From contig CM057344.1 of NCBI GenBank assembly GCA_030015575.1, positions 186,575,044-186,639,043 of the forward strand: DNA of 64,000 nucleotides, given 5' to 3'. The notes under the pieces are model-generated. The model saw only the letters and a program-made list of their open reading frames with translations, was not told the DNA's origin and did no database searches. Positions within the stretch are counted from its first letter, which is position 1. Each line of letters starts with the position of its first letter. Positions 43,593 through 55,562 of this stretch are shown one piece after another. The position numbers and the translations under genes are program-made. This DNA comes from Agapanthus africanus (Eukaryota; Streptophyta; Magnoliopsida; Asparagales; Amaryllidaceae).

Positions 43593-45798
43593 TATTAGTT
43601 ATATGTATGCCCTAGAGGCCATTGCTATACATAGGATGTATATTGTAGTGGATGCTGGGACATATATAGGGAGGACTTTCTTGCTCGACATGATAGTATG
43701 CTATCTGGTTACCCTTTACCTTAACGTGTACACTGATTGTCTCTCGGTTACATGTTGGTAAAGCCCTTAGGATGTGTACTTGACTACCTGGACTATGATG
43801 CGGATCATACTAGTGGGGATATGGTAGTCCATAAGTACATCCTTCAAAGTCCCTAGTCGTGGGTGTATCGAGACGGGGCATCGATATACCAGAATAGACT
43901 AGCGTATACCTTCTCGACCCATACAGATGGGCAATGGATGATCCCATATCCATTGGTGTTTGACATCAGAGATGATATACGGGTGCTCAGTAGAGACTGG
44001 GTACACTGGACGGACTCGCCGAGAACTCCCAGATGGTATTACACCTTACGTCAGATGGCAGTTCTTTGGTGACACTGGTACAGAGTAGTCTGTTGACCCG
44101 AGATCGTCATAGAGTCTTGTGTGGTTCCCACTGTGCTTTGATTTCCATCTTACCACGTCCAAGAGGGCGTGCAAAACGGTGGTTTTTGGGTACAGTCCCG
44201 AATCACATGGAGGCAATGAGCGATAGGAGGGGATTCGTCTCTCCCGGTATAGGGGGTTGATGTTGCGCTGTGTTCGATTGGCTATAACCGGAAATCCCTG
44301 GCCAGGGTTGCTGAGATTTACTGGTAAGTGTTACCAGTAGTTTCTCGAACTGTTATAGACCTCACATCGACACGACTTATCGAGCTATTGGGGTCTGACG
44401 TTTACCACCCCTAGGTGAGATATGCGACATATCAGACGATCAGACCGGACTGTACGGTAAGTGTTACTGGTTGGATTCACAGGAGTGTGAGCGGGCTTGC
44501 TCGTCGATCTTCTGATCGCTCAATACCCGGGTGGCCGTTACGTTTAGCAGACCGCTTGCGGCTTGTGGGTGTTTGATATGATCATCACCTGCTGCCGGCG
44601 TATTGACGAGTCTTTAGAGTCCTACACAGAGGTTTCCTGGCTCAAGCGAAACGAAATAGGAGAGCATATGAGATATGTACGGGACTGAGAATAATGCGTG
44701 TATGTGATACCGTATTTCATTCTCGCGATGAATGTATCGATATGGTTGTATGCGATATAACCTAGTTATCGAATCAAGGATTGATTCGATAAATCGATAC
44801 ATTGTATATTAGTCGGTTATATGCGATATGACCGGATCGTTAAATCAAGTGTTGATTTAATGATTTAATGCATAATTATATATTTGATATATTACTTTGC
44901 ATTAACTAGTATTGGTTCACTTTAAATGGTTTTTCTCACTTGTTTGTGCACATTGTATATGTGATATACTTTTGTACACAATTTTGTATTATGTTTGATG
45001 ATACATGCTCACTAGGGTTTGTGTAAAGATTAAACCATGGTTGTATATTGGTTAGGGTTTTCATTTTCTTATTCATTTATTTTATTTATTTTATTTTGGA
45101 AATGATAATGAGAAAAATGGTGGCTTTCTTTGTTTGCATCTTGAAGCTTCATGAAGCTTTGACTAAGTGACCATTTTGTCTCATGCTTAACCCTAACCAC
45201 TCCATCTAACCTTAGTTAAATCTCTACACTAAACCATGGTTTGTATATGATAAGAATTGATTTTTTCTTTTCTATTTGATTATTCTTATCATATCATTAT
45301 CTTCATCTTCTTCTTCTTAAAAAGATGAAGAAAGCTTGCTTCATCAATGGCAACTTGAGCAATTGAGTGAGAAATCCAATTCTAAAGTGAACCCACCTCC
45401 TATTTCTTCATCCTCTACCTCTTGCCAAGTAGTATAGGGTGTTTTCTTCACAAGTTTCATGACTTGGTGAAGTGGGAGCTTGATCTAGTGATGCCTCGAC
45501 GTAGATCATCTTCGGCACGAAGCCGACGACCTTGCCCGCCCATTTCTCCGATGAAGCCGACGCTAGAGCCGGGTTTCCATTTGGACAGCGAGAAGACTTC
45601 ATTGCGGAGCTATGGAGGTGGAGGACCGGATCTACAAAGGTTGTATTTCCGTTCTTTTACTTAAATTGTTAACTAGTTGCATGTGTTCGCCTAATATTCT
45701 AGTTAACGATCCGTATTAGGGTTTCTCGGCACCCGTAAAATTTGAAATTGTCATGGTTGATGCCTTATGAGACCTCCTTAGTGTGCCTAGGAACCCTA
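43593..45798 (+). mobile_element. 5' LTR of copia element A
   Basis: 2206 bp, TATTAGTTATATG.. to ..GGAACCCTACA. The first base pair is TA rather than the TG of its sister LTR, a single change. Three small hairpins lie at 44320-44338, 44767-44791 and 44840-44860. It is near-identical to B (51761-53097 plus 63507-64000). Confidence 0.93.
44320..44338. repeat. Conserved LTR hairpin
   Basis: ACTGGTAA-GTG-TTACCAGT, perfect 8-bp arms. In LTR D the same place (35945-35963) reads ACTGATAA-GTG-TTATCAGT, a compensatory pair change. It is also present in B and in both C LTRs (53825 and 62008), and shortened in F (21548-21565). Confidence 0.85.
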
Positions 45799-45799
45799 C

Positions 45800-45812
45800 A
45801 GTGGTATCAGAG
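45800..45812 (+). promoter_or_regulatory. Primer-binding site of element A
   Basis: TGGTATCAGAGCC, complementary to initiator Met tRNA, one base after the LTR. Confidence 0.93.
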
Positions 45813-45998
45813 CCTAACTAGAGCCTTAGGCGATGCGTAGACGAAGTTTGAAACCCGTTCGACCCGAAACCCTAACCCGACAATGCTCTCTGGACTTTTT
45901 TCAAATTCTGGGATTTTTCCAAATTAAAAATGCTTAAAAAATTCAGCACGATATTATATGAATTACCATGAAAAACGAGCCTCTAATTCCTCTACTTG

Positions 45999-46045
45999 GC
46001 CGCGGAACCGCGGCGTTGACCCCCCTTTAGCGGCGGTTCCGCGGC
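45999..46045. repeat. GC-rich stem-loop in the leader of element A
   Basis: Perfect 13-bp arms GCCGCGGAACCGC and GCGGTTCCGCGGC with a 21-nt loop, about 190 nt after the primer site. C has a different but equally GC-rich stem at the matching place. A dimerisation or packaging role is an inference from position. Confidence 0.8.
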
Positions 46046-49019
46046 ACATTTATGGCATTAGCGACGGTTCTTTGCATAGTAATTCATATCTCTGTTGTTT
46101 ATATTTTCTGGGCATTTTTAATACTGATTCTATAGTTGAGTGTTCTGGGGTTGTATTGGGGACTCGATGAATCGATCGGATTATTTAACTTTGTCTATTT
46201 GGCTTTCCGGATAATTTTTGAATATGTTAAAAAGTTCGACCGGATATAAATACCCAACTTTTCCCCTGCCGGAAAAATTCCAAGTGTTGGATTTTTCCGT
46301 GGTTTAAAGACGTTCTAAGTAGTGCAAGTAACGCGATGGACCCTCTAGAAGACAACAAACCTTAACTCGATTATGTGACCGTCTTGAACTGCCCTTTGAA
46401 CCTTCGGGTTTGGGGCAGTACGGCGTGCCACCTGTGAGGCGTTGGCTTGACCCTTCTATGGCTGGACCGTTGGTACTGAGGCACGAACTGAATGTTTTTA
46501 GACTTATTTCATGTATTGAGCTGTATCGGGAAAACTTGGGTGTTCGATTATTCGATCGGAAAGTTTAACATTTTCTATCTTATTCGGAATGTGATACAAT
46601 AATTGGAATTCACAAGAAGTTATGAGATAACTGAATGAATGTTATAAATCTAGCAATTTAGTCTCACTTGATCGGTTGCCACGGAATTTTGATGTGATCA
46701 AAAGTCCGTCGCAATCACGTAGCGTACGCGGATACTCGCCGGGTAAACTTAATAGACAGCCTCGCTCCATAGCCCCGACCAAGTGACTGTAGGAGAACCC
46801 CGTCGCCGAAAGCATCCGTTCGGGTGCTCGCGGCAGCGGTGTTCCGCCTTGGTGCACTTCGTCGACGGCGTCGGGGGTGCGACCGCCTACTAAAGTTTGC
46901 GACGAGCATTCGATCAGGATGTCGGGAATCTTGTTGAATTACCCGACTTGATATTGAAAAGTGTTTTCGATTTTGAGACTAAAATGCGGGGTTTATAATT
47001 GTTAGACATGTGATGTCTAAGGAATTCATTTAATTAGGCATGCGATGTCTGTGCAAGTTGCGGATTCCAACTGTTGTAGTTTTACACTTTCTTTTCTGTG
47101 ACCGTAAGTGTAATATGTGATATCGCCAGTTTCGTTGCTATATGTCAACGACAATTGGGATGCGCATATTTACTTACGTTGATGACATGTGATGTTATGT
47201 GTTGCTGGATATGTTATATTGGATCGTCGTGTTTGAATAGCCGGGTTTTTTTTATGTGAGATGAGTGTTTTTCATTTTCATTCATGTAAAAACTTGTATG
47301 TAATATTCTTTTATTGGGGCACTTCCAGGTTGCGGAAAGTGTCACCCTCTGTATATTATTTTCTTTTCCGCACTAGGATAAACCCAAGGAGGGGAGCACA
47401 AGTAACCGGGTTCTGGAGTCCAAAGGGAGACCAACTCGAGGAGTCGAGTCCGGGTCTCCTAACTCTAGAATTGGTAGGGTTGCTTGCCGCTCTCGTAGGG
47501 GTCTAGGGGTGTGGGTTTGGCTATTCATCACGACCGTGGAATCCGTGTTTTATACTGGCTCGTATTGAAAACATGGACGTCCTAGTATATCCAATATTTC
47601 ATATGTTTCTTCTGCTGCGATATCTGTGATGTGATCATGTGATGTTCTGTGATAGATGCTGTATATAGTATATATGATATATTATATAGACGTTACTTAT
47701 GTTTTACACCCGCGCTAGCCCTGCCCCGCTCTGCCGTTAGTCACCTAACCTAACGGTGCACGAGGGGACATCGAGGCGAATACGGATGGCATAAGTATAC
47801 GTCGTATTTATCTGTGATGTTTAGGTACTTAAATGATGGGACTTCATTAATGTGATTAATGAAAATAAAAGAAACCTAAGATGTTGTAGAATCGAATTTC
47901 TAAAAATAAAACAGGTAGCTACAGTTCTTGCTTTGCACAGCGGTATATATGATATATCCTGCACCTTATTCGATAAGGAAAGGACCGAGATCCCTTCACC
48001 GGGAGTGACTCCTTTAGCAATAACTGGCAGATGCTACAACTCTCGGTTTGTCTTTTGATAGCTTCTATAGTTTCTGCTTTGCACAGTGATATATATGATA
48101 TATCCCGCACCTCATTCGACGAGGAAAGGACCGACGATCCCTTCACCGGGAGTGACTCCTTTAGCAAAACTACAAAAGCCTCAAAAGCACTCCATTTCAA
48201 AATCATTTGATTCTACAACGATATCAAGTTCATTACGCAATAGGTTTTTAGAAAAACCTGTCGTAGCCCTCCGTCATTTCAGATAAGTACTAGTTAGTAT
48301 TCGTGCTGCGGTTGTTTGGCATGCGTCAAGGCGTAGTGTACGGTAGCTAACTAGTGCTTATCTGCTAGCATACGATGCGATTGGATTAGGGTATTCGTAC
48401 GGCGTTGTTTGGCATGCGTCAAGGGTCGTGCGGGTGGGTTTAATTCAATCAAGAAATGTACGGGTTGAACTTGACTAGCGGACTATGGGTTGTTTGGCAT
48501 GCGTCAAGGTCATAGCACGCTAGGGGCAAAATATTATCGGGAATTTCAAGTGTTGAAATTTGCAATGAGATTGCATACCTTCTATGAGATAGTTGGATCC
48601 CGATACCCACTGCGAGTAATTGTTACTCCTGGGAGAGTTTTACACATTACAATTAGCCGATCAAGTAGGTGTCTAGAAAGGTGTTAACGAGGTTACGCCT
48701 CTGGAAAAACGAGGTTTACATTAATTAGGTTCGTGCGAAAGCACGGGGGACCTCCCTCAAAGTACCGACACTGGCCTGGCTGAAAGATTGGCGAACTTGT
48801 AGTGTGTAATTAATCCCGGCTAGTCTTTCCTTTTAAGGTTTGAAGGAAGATTTGATTAAAACAGTGGGAGCCATCCTGATTAGATAAAATAATAACCAAT
48901 CTATTCTTGCAAGAGCGCACGCTGAGTGTTTTCTTCTCTCTCTCTCCAGGTAGCGACCATATCACGCCTTAATCAAGATAATAATACGGATATTTGACCG
49001 AACCCGCTTGTTATACTGA

Positions 49020-51700
49020 GCTGGGGAATGTTGGTCCCGCTCCAACTTATAATTGTTATAAGACAGAGCAGGAAATTGGGGATTACCAGAATTCCCGTGC
49101 CGCCCAAACGAAGAGAGTGCATGCTGATGCATCATCTTCGGGTGTGTTCATTATATAGAACTGTTTCTCAGTGTCCTTTACGTCCTGGGTATATGATACC
49201 GGATCAGGATCCCGCATATGTAATATGTTACATGGGCTACAGATAGGTAAAGAACTGAGAACGGGTGATAAGTTTCATGAGGCAGAAAACGGGGCAAGAG
49301 TTGCAGCCAAGTCTGTTGGTCACTGTCACCCTGTATTACAAATACATTGATTCTGAACGAATGTTATTAGATACCGAACCTGATATACAAAATCATATCA
49401 ATCTCTTTATCAGTAAAGAAATGATAAAATTTTGTATTGTTGGATAATGTTTTGAACATTTCCTATATCAAAAGTTGATCGGTTCAGGCACGTTATCTAA
49501 AAGCATTGATGTTCTAAATCAAACTACAGTTCTTTAGTATACCGAACATACAAAAGAGGAAGAGTTCAGAAATGAACGAATTCTTCTTGAGGCATTGTAG
49601 ACTAGGTCATATCAATGCGACCCGACTGGCTGAAGTTACATTTTAGATGCATATTTAAATCAGTTTGAATTTACATCTTGTGAAACTTGCCAGTCATGTC
49701 ACAGAGATAAAATGACCATAGCTCCGTTTACTGGAAACAGAGAAAGAGTTAGTGAACTCTTGGGATGATACATGTTGATGTATGTAGGTCCCCTGTCTAC
49801 ACTTGCCAAGACCGGTTCTTTATACTTCATTACATTCTCTGACGATCTTTCGAGATTCAGACCTATGTTCCTGTTGAAACACAAGTCCGAACCTTTTGAG
49901 ATATTCACAGAATATGATTTAGAAGTAGAAAACCAAAACACGGGTATAAGTATTATGTCCTTTGATGAGATCGAGGAGGAGAATACTTGAGCACGGAAAT
50001 CCTGGATTATTCTAAAGGAGAATGAGATTCTCTCTCAGCATTACTCCTCCGTATACACCATAGCACGATGGTATATCGGAGCGGAGCAATCACACCCTAT
50101 ATGATAAGGTGTGCTCTATGATGAGTACTACTGAGTTACCTATTTCCTTTTGGGAGTTATGCACTTGAGAAGCTGCATACCTATTGAATAGGGTTCGAAT
50201 CAAATCAGTTGCCTACCAATTCATATGTGATATGGAAAGGGTAGAGCCCATGTCTTAAGCTAGTTAAGATTTGGGGTGTCCGGCCTATGTCTAAAAGCAA
50301 AATCCGGACAAGCTCTAGGCAAGATCTGTTATGTAGAACTGGAAATGTTCCAGCTATACAAACTGCAGCTGATGATTTGATAGAACCAAAGGATTCAATA
50401 GTTACCAACGAACCTCAGCCTCTCCGCCGATCTAGTAGGGTTCCTCACCTACCTGAGAGATACTTCGGTTTCTCTATGACAGTGGGAGCGAGGATTGCAT
50501 CATGAGATGATGACCCAACTAGTTTCGAGCTGGCCATCAGGAGTGGGACTCTGTATGAATGGCTGGATGCTTAGCGATCTGAGATGGAATCCATGTACAC
50601 CAACAAAGTATGGACTTTGGTTGCTATATCTGAAGGGTTAAATCCCCATCAGGAGCAAGTATATCTTGAGAAGATTACTTGGTGTAGATGGAAAAGTTGA
50701 GACTTTCAAAGCTAGACTTGTTAAAGGTTTTCGTCATCGACCAGGCGTGGATAATGATGAAACCTTTTCCAGGGGCCTATGCTTAAGTCCATCCAGATCC
50801 TACTTGCCACGGCTACATACCATGACTACGATATCTGGTGGTTGGGTGTCATGACAACTTTTCTAAATGATGTTTTAGAAAAGAGCGTCTATAAGTACAC
50901 AGCCAGAGGGCTTCGTAAACAGTGGGAGCAGCGGAAACGTGTACAAGATGCTTTATAGGATAAAGCAGGCATCGCAGAGTTGGAACATCTGTTTTGATGT
51001 GTTAGTCAAAAAGTTTGACATCATCAAAATGGTAGATGAACCTTATATAAACAAAAAGGTAGTAGGGAGTATATTGATGATCCTCGTAGAGTACGTGGAT
51101 GACATACTCTTGATAGGGAAGGAGTTTCCTATGCTACACTCGGTCAATCTCCGCTTATCACAATGATTCTCTATATAGGATCAAAGTGATACCTCCTAAA
51201 TCCTGGGTTTTGGATCTATGAGATAGATCTAATTGGATGTTAGGATTCTCACTAGTTGTAGTGAGATGGTATCAACCGATCCTAGGGAGAATCACTGGAA
51301 GGGTTCCAGGGTGATAAGGACGACTGAAAGTCAGTCACAGGCATTGTCTTTACCCTCAGTAAAGGGGCGGTATGTTGGAAGAGCTCCAAGCTAGATACCG
51401 TGGCATACTAGAAGATAAAGGCTGGATACATCGCTACTTAAGATACTACCAAAGAGGCAGTCTGGATGTATATTTGTTCATGAGATGAACTTAGTTCCTC
51501 CCATTGTGTGACAATGGAATTATGGCTTATGCCAAGGAACGTCCGTCCCGTCAGTGATCCAGACATATTCTAAGGCAGTATCACCTGATCATGGAGATGG
51601 TTGATCTCCAGGGTGATCGAGGTAAGGAGAACAGACTCAGAGGACAACACGGCGGATCCACTCACAAAGGCCTTTTTCCCAGAGAGAGACTTTTATGGGA
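49020..51700 (+). pseudogene. Degenerate copia pol of element A
   Basis: Order of remnants: zinc-knuckle-like CYKTEQEIGDYQ; protease motif WVYDTGSGS near 49183-49210; the GAG-pre-integrase phrase CRLGHINATRLAE; an integrase fragment with GSLYFITFSDDLSRF near 49815-49860; RT with DGKVETFKARLV, then KQASQSWN and YVDDILLIG (YVDD at 51092-51103); and RNase H ending with EDNTADPLTKAFF. The order protease, integrase, RT, RNase H is Ty1/copia. Motifs suggest the Angela/Tork group. Many stops and frameshifts interrupt it, among them TAG at 50572-50574 and a one-base shift near 50645, so no polyprotein can be made. Confidence 0.88.
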
Positions 51701-51748
51701 TGGTTGAGTATGAGATACTACAACCACTGCTATCAGATGGCCCTAGTG

Positions 51749-51760
51749 CAAGTGGGAGAT
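51749..51760 (+). promoter_or_regulatory. Polypurine tract of element A
   Basis: AAGTGGGAGAT directly before TGTTAG of LTR B, the usual copia 3' junction. Confidence 0.85.
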
Positions 51761-53097
51761 TGTTAGTTATATGTATGCCCTAGAGGCCATTGCTATACAT
51801 AGGATGTATATTGTAGTGGATGCTGGGACATATATAGGGAGGACTTTCTTGCTCGACATGATAGTATGCTATCTGGTTACCCTTTACTTTAACGTGTACA
51901 CTGATTGTCTCTCGGTTACATGTTGGTAAAGCCCTTAGGATGTGTACTTGACTACCTGAACTATGATGCGGATCATACTAGTGGGGATATGGTAGTCCAT
52001 AAGTACATCCTTCAAAGTCCCTAGTCGTGGGTGTATCGAGACGGGGCATCGATATACCAGAGTAGACTAGCGTATACCTTCTCGACCCATACAGATGGGC
52101 AATGGATGATCCCATATCCATTGGTGTTTGACATCAGAGATGATATACGGGTGCTCAGTAGAGACTGGGTACACTGGACGGACTCGCCGAGAACTCCCAG
52201 ATGGTATTATACCTTACGTCAGATGGCAGTTCTTTGGTGACACTGGTACAGAGTAGTCTGTTGACCCGAGATCGTCATAGAGTCTTGTGTGGTTCCCACT
52301 GTGCTTTGATTTCCATCTTACCACGTCCAAGAGGGCGTGCAAAACGGTGGTTTTTGGGTACAGTCCCGAATCACATGGAGGCAATGAGCGATAGGAGGGG
52401 ATTCGTCTCTCCCGGTATAGGGGGTTGATGTTGCGCTGTGTTCGATTGGCTATAACCGGAAAATCCCTGGCCAGGGTTGCTGAGATTTACTGGTAAGTGT
52501 TACCAGTAGTTTCTCGAACTGTTATAGACCTCACATCGACACGACTTATCGAGCTATTGGGGTCTGACGTTTACCACCCCTAGGTGAGATATGCGACATA
52601 TCAGACGATCAGACCGGACTGTACGGTAAGTGTTACTGGTTGGATTCACAGGAGTGTGAGCGGGCTTGCTCGTCGATCTTCTGATCGCTCAATACCCGGG
52701 TGGCCGTTACGTTTAGCAGACCGCTTGCGGCTTGTGGGTGTTTGATATGATCATCACCTGCTGCCGGCGTATTGACGAGTCTTTAGAGTCCTACACAGAG
52801 GTTTCCTGGCTCAAGCGAAACGAAATAGGAGCGCATATGAGATATGTGCCGGACCGACAATAATGCATGTATGTAATACCGTATTTCATTCTCGCGATGA
52901 ATGTATCGATATGGTTGTATGCGATATAACCTAGTTATCGAATCAAGGATTGATTCGATAAATCGATACATTGTATATTAGTCGGTTATATGCGATATGA
53001 CCGGATCGTTAAATCAAGTGTTGATTTAATGATTTAATGCATAATTATATATTTGATATATTACTTTGCATTAACTAGTATTGGTTCACTTTAAATG
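51761..53097 (+). mobile_element. 3' LTR of element A (LTR B), left part
   Basis: Aligns base for base with LTR A, with roughly ten differences by eye, up to ..TTTAAATG, where element C is inserted. It ends with the first copy of the AAATG duplication (53093-53097). Confidence 0.93.
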
Positions 53098-55323
53098 TGT
53101 TAGTTATATGTATGCCCTAGAGGCCATTACTATACATAGGATGTATATTGTAGTGGATGCTGGGACATATATAGTGAGGACTTTCTTGCTCGACACGATA
53201 GTATGCTATCTGGTTGATCTTTACCTTAACGTGTATACTGTTTGTCTCTCTGTTACATGTTGGTAAAGCCCTTAGGATGTGTACTTGACTACCTGGACTA
53301 TGATGCGGATCATACTAGTGGGGACATGGTAGTCTATAAGTACATCCTTCAAAGTCCCTAGTCGTGGGTGTATCGAGACGGGGCATCGATATACCAGAGT
53401 AGACTAGCGTATACCTTCTCGACCCATACAGATGGGCGATGGATGATCCCATATCCATCGGTGTTTGACATCAGAGATGATATACGGGTGCTCAGTAGAG
53501 ACTGGGTACACTGGACGGACTCGCCGAGAACTCCCAGATGGTATTATACCTCACGTCAGATGGCAGTTCTCTGGTGACACTGGTACAGAGTAGTCTGTTG
53601 ACCCGAGATCGTCATAGAGTCTTGTGTGGTTCCCACTGTGCTTTGATTTCCATCTTACCACGTCCAAGAGGGCGTGCAAAATGGTGGTTTTTGGGTACAG
53701 TCCCGAGTCACATGGAGGCAATGAGCGATAGGAGGGGATTCGTCTCTCCCGGTATAGGGGGTTGATGTTGCGCTGTGTTCGATTGGCTATAACAGGAAAT
53801 CCCTGGCCAGGGTTGCTGAGATTTACTGGTAAGTGTTACCAGTAGTTTCTCGAATTGTTATAGACCTCATATCGACACGACTTATCGAGCTATTGGGGTC
53901 TGACGTTTACCACCCCTAGGCGAGATATGCGACATATCAGACGATCAGACCGGACTGTACGGTAGTTTTACTGGTTGGATTCACTGGAGTGTGAGCGGGC
54001 TTGCTCGTCGATCTTCAGATCGCTCAATACCCGGGTGGCCGTTACGTTTAGCAGACCGCTTGCGGCTTGTGGGTGATTGATATGATCATCACCTGCTGCC
54101 GGCGTATTGACGAGTCTTTAGAGTCCTACACAGAGGTTTCCTGGCTCAAGCGAAACGAAATAGGAGCGCATATGAGATATGTGCGGGACCGAGAATAATA
54201 CGTGTATGTGATACCGTATTCTATTCTCGCGATGAATGTGTCGAATGGTTGTATGCGATATAACCTAGTTATCGAATCAAGGATTGATTCGATAAATCGA
54301 TACATTGGATATTAGCCGGTTATATGCGATATGACCGGATCGTTAAATTAAATGTTGATTTAATGATTTAATGTATAATTATATATTTGATATATTATTT
54401 TGCATTAACTAATATTGGTTCACTTTAGATGGATTTTCTCACTCGGATGTGCGCATTATATATGTGATATGATTTTGTGCACTTGCTTGTATCATGTTTG
54501 ATGATACATGCTTTTTGGTTAAGTGTAAAGTATTAAACCTTGGTTAATGAAATGGTTAGGGTTTATTATTTGTTATTCATTTATCTTATTTAATTATCCA
54601 TTTATTTTTGATAAATGAATAAAAGAAAAGAGAAAAGAATGGTGGCTAATTTTGTTTCATGTTGAAGCTTCTTGAAGCTTTGATCAAGTCAACCATTCTT
54701 ATCTCATCCTTAACCCTAACCATTCCCACTAACCCTAGTTTAATCTCTACACTTGACCATGGTTTAGATTATGATAAGTTTTCATTTTCTTTTCATTTTT
54801 AAATAACTTATCATAACAATTATCATCTTCTTCTTCTTCTTCTTCAAGAAAGAAGCTTGCATTCATCAATGGTGATTGATGATAAAGAGTGAGAAATCCA
54901 ATTCTAAATAGAACCCACTTCCTATTTCTTCATCCTCTACCTCTTGCCAAGTAGTAGAGTGTGTTTTCTTCACAAGTTTCTTGACTTGGTGAAGTCGGAG
55001 CTTGATTTAGCGATGCCTCGACGTAGATCATCTTCGGCATGGACATCGACGACCTAGCCGTCCATTCTCCGATGAAGCCGACGCTAGAGCCCGGGATCCG
55101 TCTTGGACAGCGAGGAGACTTCATTGCGGAGCCGTGGAGGTGGAGCACCGGATCTACAAAGGTTGTATATCCGTATTCTCATAGTTAAGTGTTAACTAGT
55201 TAGCTTTTTCGCCTAGTTTTCTAGCCAACGATCCGTAGTTTAGGGTTTCTCGGCACCGTAAAATTTGAAATTGGCATGGTTGATGCCTTGTGAGACCTCA
55301 TTAGGGTGCCTAGGAACCCTACA
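53098..55323 (+). mobile_element. 5' LTR of element C
   Basis: TGTTAGTTATATG.. to ..GGAACCCTACA, followed by the primer-binding site TGGTATCAGAGCC at 55325-55337. A C-to-T change breaks an arm of the hairpin near 54345 that the 3' LTR still has intact. Confidence 0.95.
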
Positions 55324-55324
55324 G

Positions 55325-55337
55325 TGGTATCAGAGCC
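55325..55337 (+). promoter_or_regulatory. Primer-binding site of element C
   Basis: TGGTATCAGAGCC, initiator Met tRNA type. Confidence 0.93.
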
Positions 55338-55529
55338 TAGCTAAAGCCTTAGGCGAAGTCCAGACGAAGTTTGAAACCCGAACGAACCCGAAACCCCAAC
55401 TCAAATGTGCTCTCTGTACTTTTTCTAAAAACAGGGATTTTTCAGTATTAAAAATATGTAGAAATATCAGCAGAAATATCTAAGAGTTACTGTAAATTTC
55501 GATGCCCTAATTCCATTAAAGCGCCGCGC

Positions 55530-55562
55530 TTCCGCGGCACGAGCATGGCTCGTGCGGCGGAA
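55530..55562. repeat. GC-rich stem-loop in the leader of element C
   Basis: TTCCGCGGCACGAGC pairs with GCTCGTGCGGCGGAA around an ATG loop, 15 bp with one mismatch, about 200 nt after the primer site. Confidence 0.8.

Larger units (their letters stand above)
45799..49000 (+). mobile_element. Long 5' interior of element A without recognisable gag
   Basis: About 3.2 kb between primer site and the first protease-related sequence. All frames are broken. Features are a ~147-bp tandem duplication around CACCGGGAGTGACTCC (about 47925-48175) and three spaced copies of GTTGTTTGGCATGCGTCAAG (48312, 48403 and 48487). Diverged versions of these segments occur in D, so the non-coding interior is old and was retained. 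Confidence 0.75.

Noticed and set aside
43863..44260. Recurrent short ORFs (69 and 75 codons) repeated in four places
   Set aside because: They recur because the copia LTR recurs (A, B and two of C). They are not present as ORFs in the diverged LTRs D and F, so coding is unlikely.
49028..49246. ORF in element A as a separate protein
   Set aside because: It is an out-of-frame shadow over the zinc-knuckle and protease remnant, which reads in another frame.
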